This document shows, in pieces, positions 33,544 to 35,659 of a stretch of DNA of 35,659 nucleotides. Position 1 is the stretch's first letter. Each line of letters starts with the position of its first letter. The notes beneath the pieces are model-generated. The model searched no databases. It had not been told where the DNA came from and saw nothing but the letters and a program-made list of their open reading frames with translations. A program made the translations under genes and the position numbers. Source of the stretch: Rhodospirillaceae bacterium (GTDB taxonomy: Bacteria; Pseudomonadota; Alphaproteobacteria; UBA8366); the NCBI GenBank assembly GCA_002722095.1, contig PBKG01000020.1, forward strand, positions 1-35,659, given 5' to 3'.

Positions 33544-33747
33544 CTAAGAGGGGTTTTGTGTCTTAACTGGTAGGTCAGTTTTTGAAGTACTTCGGATAAA
33601 CAAAAGGTTTACTAGAGGGTTAACAAACACAAGTATCACACATATCCAGAGGAAAGGGTCTTCATACTGTGAGGGAGCGATGAAGTAGGACATAAACATG
33701 ATAACAAGAAGTACGTTTAGAATGATTGCAATCGTCTTCAGTTTCAT
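33544..33747 (-). CDS. Small 67-residue membrane protein, two spans
   Basis: The product has two hydrophobic segments (TIAIILNVLLVIMFMSYFIA and PFLWICVILVFVNPLVNLLF) separated by a short polar loop, and a polar C-terminal tail. The ribosome binding site is weak (GAAGAAAG). No family recognised. It is the fourth small membrane or secreted protein on the minus strand of the element. Confidence 0.55.
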   Translation of the reverse strand: MKLKTIAIILNVLLVIMFMSYFIAPSQYEDPFLWICVILVFVNPLVNLLFIRSTSKTDLPVKTQNPS

Positions 33748-33876
33748 CGTCTAACTTTCTTCATCTGGTTTGTAACAAAAAACGATGTTTCTATTATAAA
33801 ATACTATGTCTGGATTTTCAGATAATCTTGATTTCCACTTTACCTCAATAAGTCACTTATCTCGTTCACCACATTT

Positions 33877-34023
33877 TTATGGGAACTGCCCCTTACAGAC
33901 ATTATCAAAGTACTTCTCTACCTGACGCACATACTTCCAACCACCGCCAAATACCCTGCCAAAACCCCGAGGATAGTCACACAGACGCATAAGGATGTTG
34001 GTTGGTGTGATGGGGTCATTCAC
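33877..34023 (-). CDS. Hypothetical 48-residue protein overlapping the integrase stop
   Basis: A GTG at 34023 overlaps the last codons of the integrase gene by eight bases, so it would be translationally coupled. The product reads MNDPITPTNILMRLCDYPRG and ends KYVRQVEKYFDNVCKGQFP, rich in aromatic and basic residues, quite unlike random AT-rich sequence. It has two Cys. No family recognised. It could be an accessory factor such as a directionality protein, but nothing proves this. The rest of the 33748-34015 gap holds nothing I recognise. Confidence 0.5.
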   Translation of the reverse strand: MNDPITPTNILMRLCDYPRGFGRVFGGGWKYVRQVEKYFDNVCKGQFP

Positions 34024-35284
34024 TAAAAGTGATACCAGATTTATCTATACTAAATGATTTGAGTGCTGCTGTTCTCAACATCCCATCATCGTAATGCTTG
34101 TAGTGAGTTTCTATGTAAGTCGCAGAGGTTCCCGCCATCTCTGCGATTTCACTATATGTATTCCCTGCCCTAATACGACAGGTAATCCCAAAGTGACGGA
34201 GAGAATACCAAGTCAGTTTTCTGCTTTGGTAATCATCAATCCCAATACCCCTCATCAAGTTGCCCCAATGGTAATACCATTTCTGTCTTGCTAATCGTTT
34301 ATTCCCGCCTACGGAGACAAATACGAAATCATCCTTACCCGTGTTTGCTGACCTTTCACGCAACCTCAAAAAGTATTGCCCCCCACGCACTATTATCCGT
34401 CTGCTATTTCCTGTTTTAGATGTTTCGCCACGCACATTTAGGGTCACCAACTCAACGGGTATTTCCTCACTATCAAATGCGTGTTCTATCTTCTCCACAT
34501 CTCCCCAACGGAGTTGCCACAACTCGCCAACACGAAGAAGAGAGTTTGAGGCAATCAGTATCGCATCACGCACCATCAACCTTTCGGTGCGTTCCGTTTC
34601 ATCCGGTGCTTGCTTCTTGGAAACATAACTTCGCAAGTTACGAATAAGTTTGTCGTATTCATCCAGTGCGAATATATCCCTGCGCCCAACCTCATCCTTT
34701 TTGATGCTAATCGGTCTAAAATCTAACTGGGGTAAATGCGTATAACCTTCTCTATACGCAAAATCCATCATATGATTGATGGCGGATTGTTCGTTACGAA
34801 TGGTGACGCTTTGGGTGCCGGGTTTGGTTTGCTTTCTCCAACTTTCGTAGTCATAGAAAGAGTTGCGTTCTAGTTCTCCTATTTTTAAGTTTTCACCCTT
34901 ATACGCAAGAATGTGTTTCATCTGCGATTTGATGGTGACAAAACGACCATCAGTAATCCTCGTTCCAACATCCCCCGACCTCCACCCAATATAGAGGTCA
35001 GTTAGTTCTTGGAGGGACAGACCAAAGAGTTTTTTACCCGACGAAACATTCGCCATTGTCTCCAAATAAAGTTTCTCTGCTCTGTCGTTTGCTGCCTCAA
35101 AATCTCTCGTTTGGAGAGATTTTCTCAGATACTTCTTCTCTTCACCAATCCACATACGGAACTGCCAAACATCACCAGATTGAGGAACACGCAGGATTTG
35201 TGCCTTACCACCAAAGATTTCGTGGTTTTGAGAACCGTTTGTTCCCTTGCTTACCCGTATCCGTTTTTTTGCCAATCCACACAC
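34016..35284 (-). CDS. Tyrosine recombinase/integrase
   Basis: A 422-residue integrase. An N-terminal arm-binding part (about 25-80) precedes a SAM-like core-binding domain (about 100-200) and the catalytic domain. Visible residues: Arg in SNSLLRVGELWQLRWGD, the SKTGNSRRI beta-hairpin lysine, and the YSLRHFGITCRIRAG box, where Tyr replaces the first His of HxxR. The nucleophile Tyr lies within IAEMAGTSATYIETHYKHY. The start is GTG at 35284, without a strong ribosome binding site. It reads inward from the right end, next to dyads and repeats that look like its own binding sites. Confidence 0.92.
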   Translation of the reverse strand: MCGLAKKRIRVSKGTNGSQNHEIFGGKAQILRVPQSGDVWQFRMWIGEEKKYLRKSLQTRDFEAANDRAEKLYLETMANVSSGKKLFGLSLQELTDLYIGWRSGDVGTRITDGRFVTIKSQMKHILAYKGENLKIGELERNSFYDYESWRKQTKPGTQSVTIRNEQSAINHMMDFAYREGYTHLPQLDFRPISIKKDEVGRRDIFALDEYDKLIRNLRSYVSKKQAPDETERTERLMVRDAILIASNSLLRVGELWQLRWGDVEKIEHAFDSEEIPVELVTLNVRGETSKTGNSRRIIVRGGQYFLRLRERSANTGKDDFVFVSVGGNKRLARQKWYYHWGNLMRGIGIDDYQSRKLTWYSLRHFGITCRIRAGNTYSEIAEMAGTSATYIETHYKHYDDGMLRTAALKSFSIDKSGITFSE

Positions 35285-35292
35285 CCGTTCTC

Positions 35293-35310
35293 ACTACTCA
35301 CCAGAGTAGT
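35293..35310. repeat. Perfect 7-bp dyad upstream of the integrase gene
   Basis: ACTACTC-ACCA-GAGTAGT lies nine bases before the integrase start. Its ACTACT/AGTAGT arms are the same half-sites as in the att-like cores, so it may be an integrase autoregulatory or accessory site. Confidence 0.55.
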
Positions 35311-35413
35311 AACCAGAAGTTTGTAAAAACCTCTGTAACTCAAACAGGAATGTTATTAGAAATCAAGGGGTAAGTTTGCTATATGTAACAACTTTGTAAC
35401 TAAAAGTTTGTCT

Positions 35414-35429
35414 ATTATCAATGACTTAT
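35414..35429 (+). repeat. 16-bp direct repeat, copy 1
   Basis: ATTATCAATGACTTAT, identical to 35478-35493. The two copies flank the att-like core at 35439-35457. The TGACTTAT part occurs inverted near the left end (28450-28457). Confidence 0.8.
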
Positions 35430-35438
35430 GATTGGTTG

Positions 35439-35457
35439 ACTACTCCCACTCAGCCGT
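35439..35457. repeat. Right att-like core site
   Basis: ACTACT-CCCACTC-AGCCGT. It shares the central seven bases and left half with the left site at 28353-28371. On the minus strand it reads GAGTGGGAGTAG, like the 3' end of guaA genes, but no guaA frame continues from it. Confidence 0.5.
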
Positions 35458-35477
35458 ACCACCAACAAAAACGTTTC

Positions 35478-35493
35478 ATTATCAATGACTTAT
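35478..35493 (+). repeat. 16-bp direct repeat, copy 2
   Basis: Second identical copy of ATTATCAATGACTTAT, 21 bases beyond the att-like core. It may be an integrase arm-type site. Confidence 0.8.
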
Positions 35494-35498
35494 TTTTG

Positions 35499-35616
35499 CT
35501 ACGTACCAACTACGTACCATGCCTAAAAAATCAATGAAATCAGTGTCTTCTTAACCATCTGATTTCGCTCAATTTCCCAAAAACCAGTTCTAACTCTACG
35601 TACCACTCAATGGTAC
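35499..35616. repeat. CTACGTACCA direct repeats and GTACCA/TGGTAC dyad
   Basis: Three copies of CTACGTACCA lie at 35499-35508, 35510-35519 (11-base period) and 35596-35605. The last forms a dyad GTACCA-CTCAA-TGGTAC (35600-35616). A further GTACCA is at 35456. The pattern suggests a protein-binding array. No gene is seen from 35285 to the window end. Confidence 0.65.
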
Positions 35617-35659
35617 CAAATTTATAGTGAAAAGGAACGACTTCAGGTCGATTTCTTGG

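Larger units (their letters stand above)
28353..35659. mobile_element. AT-rich integrated element with tyrosine integrase and serine recombinase; right end unresolved
   Basis: From about 28350 to the window end, GC content drops, AGA arginine codons dominate, and most ORFs are under 100 codons. Contents: tyrosine integrase at the right side, small serine recombinase, ribbon-helix-helix protein, Adhesin_E-like secreted protein, DUF2569 membrane protein and several small membrane or unknown proteins. No structural phage, terminase, replication or mobilisation gene was recognised. Att-like cores occur at 28353-28371 and 35439-35457. A third site around 35596-35616 also fits loosely, so the right end may be at 35.44 kb, 35.6 kb or beyond. 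A phage satellite or similar cargo island is the closest known concept. Confidence 0.8.

Noticed and set aside
35439..35457. guaA 3' end as the integration target (minus strand reads GAGTGGGAGTAG)
   Set aside because: No GMP synthase frame continues upstream on either side; a TGA appears within about a dozen codons, so at most a short resemblance to the guaA end remains.
1..35659. tRNA, rRNA, CRISPR array or insertion sequence
   Set aside because: I found no cloverleaf-like sequence, no regularly spaced repeats of CRISPR type and no transposase in the window; a tRNA search program would be the decisive test for a CUA-anticodon tRNA.

Overview
The window is alphaproteobacterial chromosome followed by the left and central part of an AT-rich integrated element. 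The host assignment rests on gene order and family type: fabD-fabG-acpP-fabF-mltG, then rpsF-rpsR-rplI-dnaB-alr-(mlaE-mlaF)-radA-cvpA-purF, der next to bamB and its tetratricopeptide partner, a DUF2794 gene and the cell-cycle regulator gcrA. A sulfopropanediol-dehydrogenase-like gene (hpsN type) and a sulfotransferase hint at a marine lineage that handles organosulfur compounds; this is inference.

Layout. 1-4443: accessory metabolism, with two ketopantoate-reductase-like paralogues flanking a FAD oxidoreductase, an SDR lacking the usual catalytic residues, and a sulfotransferase with a very AT-rich internal patch. 4471-8948: fatty-acid synthesis cluster plus mltG on the minus strand. 9096-19578: a long plus-strand run (ribosomal proteins S6, S18 and L9, DnaB, alanine racemase, MlaEF-type ABC transporter, RadA, CvpA, PurF, SDR) with many ATGA overlaps. 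19591-22973: der, bamB and a membrane TPR protein on the minus strand. 23290-25028: a lipoprotein-like gene, DUF2794, a 645-base non-coding region rich in GANTC and with DnaA boxes, then gcrA. 25149-28243: hpsN-like gene, SDR and dusA on the minus strand.

From about 28350 to the window end, base composition and codon use change sharply (AT-rich, AGA arginine codons, many ORFs under 100 codons). This is a mobile element with a tyrosine integrase at its right side, a small serine recombinase, a ribbon-helix-helix regulator and small membrane or secreted proteins. I see no capsid, terminase, replication or conjugation gene. Dyad core sites at 28353-28371 and 35439-35457 share a central CCCACTC. 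Exchanging their halves gives a perfect 6-7-6 inverted repeat, as expected of an attP core. The right boundary is not resolved inside the window.

The most surprising observation is three otherwise intact genes each broken by a single in-frame TAG: radA (in the Walker A motif), dusA (at a conserved Trp near the N-terminus) and a secreted element protein (codon 30). TAG is also the normal terminal stop of rpsR, rplI, bamB and the TPR gene, and no tRNA gene was recognised in the window. Simple TAG recoding is therefore unlikely; real nonsense mutations, suppression from elsewhere, or sequence errors remain open.

Other leads are duplicated 71-bp and 37-bp units around minus-strand genes of the element, a TATAAATA box like T4-type late promoters, and dense direct repeats at the right end.
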